From Hippophae tibetana (lineage: Eukaryota > Streptophyta > Magnoliopsida > Rosales > Elaeagnaceae): a DNA stretch of 64,000 nucleotides. The stretch is taken from positions 37,250,001 through 37,314,000 of the forward strand of contig CM072801.1 in assembly GCA_037013495.1 (NCBI GenBank), read 5' to 3'. The translations under genes were made by a program, and so were the position numbers. Within the stretch, counting starts at the first letter, position 1. Each line of letters begins with the position of its first letter. The notes below the pieces were generated by a model, which did no database searches, was not told the origin of the DNA, and worked only from the letters and a program-made list of their open reading frames with translations. Of the stretch, positions 63,590-64,000 are shown piece after piece.

Positions 63590-64000
63590 CTGAAAATATG
63601 TAATTTATCTTCATATATGTATTTTTTTGAATTTTACAATTTAAAAAACTTTGTCCATTGAATTTTCTATTCTTTCATAAGTCAAAATCACAAAGAAAGA
63701 TAGATATTTGTATACCAAGTCTTGTGTTTTCTTTCAATTTTTTTGTCATTATTTTGTCTTTCGATTTAATTTCCTAGTTTTCTTTAAATTCTTTGTACCT
63801 TTTTCATGATTTATGTTTTTTGTGGTCAACCTATCTTTGTTCTTGAAAAAACCTTAGAGCTACTCAAGTTCTCGATTTCAATCAAAACTAGGTTACTAAT
63901 ATGGGTTGCAACTTTAAACTGTTGTAACCTTTAATTGGTTTACCGAAATGACTATTATAATCAATCAAATCGTTGCTCTTTCTATTCCAAAAACACGCTC
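63590..64000 (+). repeat. Partial unit 100, cut by the window edge
   Basis: This is the first 411 bases of a unit, ending at 'aaaacacgctc' with no sign that the array stops. It has 'acaatttaaaaaac', 'cataagtcaaaatcac', 'aagttctcgatttc' and 'ggtttaccgaaatg', so it joins a unit 70/71-like front to the rear of unit 81. Confidence 0.9.

Larger units (their letters stand above)
1..64000 (+). repeat. Tandem satellite array, ~642 bp unit, 99 full units plus a partial unit
   Basis: One unit type fills the window head to tail with no spacer. Unit starts at 'ctgaaaatat' or variants: 1, 642, 1283, 1926, 2569, 3212, 3855, 4498, 5139, 5780, 6421, 7062, 7705, 8348, 8991, 9634, 10277, 10920, 11564, 12207, 12848, 13490, 14130, 14773, 15416, 16059, 16700, 17341, 17984, 18625, 19266, 19908, 20550, 21192, 21833, 22474, 23116, 23759, 24399, 25042, 25683, 26324, 26965, 27607, 28251, 28893, 29535, 30176, 30817, 31460, 32103, 32744, 33385, 34027, 34670, 35313, 35957, 36600, 37243, 37885, 38527, 39170, 39814, 40456, 41099, 41741, 42382, 43024, 43666, 44307, 44947, 45589, 46232, 46874, 47515, 48157, 48800, 49442, 50083, 50726, 51370, 52012, 52654, 53297, 53941, 54585, 55227, 55869, 56513, 57155, 57798, 58443, 59085, 59728, 60372, 61014, 61656, 62301, 62946, 63590. 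The phase is my choice. Spacing is 640-645 bp. Much of the length variation comes from one- or two-base changes, often in homopolymers. Confidence 0.98.

Noticed and set aside
1-64000. CRISPR-like array (many regular repeats)
   Set aside because: The repeats are contiguous 642 bp units without unique spacers, so this is satellite DNA.
1-64000. Coding remnants of reverse transcriptase, integrase or gag expected if the satellite came from an autonomous retrotransposon
   Set aside because: No such motif was seen in any frame; any retroelement contribution is limited to the LTR/leader-like part.

Overview
The whole 64 kb is a single head-to-tail satellite DNA array. A unit of about 642 bp (640-645 bp) repeats 99 times without a break, followed by a 411 bp partial unit cut off by the right edge. 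No protein-coding gene, rRNA, tRNA, CRISPR array, insertion sequence or unique spacer could be supported. Every open frame seen is a 60-80 codon stretch of the satellite itself. All units have the same orientation, and both window edges fall inside the array, so the true array is larger. The + strand is AT-rich and visibly richer in T than in A.

The sequence points to a plant nuclear genome. Every unit carries TGGTATCAAAGCC or a close variant. This differs at one base from the plant initiator-Met-tRNA primer binding site (PBS) of LTR retrotransposons (TGGTATCAGAGCC), and it follows a CA dinucleotide as a PBS follows an LTR end. The satellite therefore probably grew out of the LTR/leader junction of a retrotransposon or a miniature LTR element (inference). 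No species is recognised.

Layout, with units numbered from each 'ctgaaaatat' landmark. Units 1-27 (1-17340) are built from six unit types, A-F, forming a six-unit higher-order repeat of about 3.85 kb, with local expansions of the E and F types. Units 28-37 (17341-23758) are two copies of a five-unit block of hybrid units. Units 38-54 (23759-34669) are variants of another five-unit block, including a contracted copy with a fused unit. Units 55-66 (34670-42381) are two copies of a six-unit block. Units 67-70 are a rearranged junction. Units 71-78 (44947-50082) are two copies of a four-unit block with no difference found by eye. Units 79-100 (50083-64000) are mostly a fourth family ('gttatccgcc' type) with nested duplications, including copies 3,215 bp and 9,002 bp apart.

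No genes work together here. The biology on view is array evolution: unequal exchange and segmental duplication by whole numbers of units, with hybrid units marking several exchange points. Identity statements are by eye, not from alignment.
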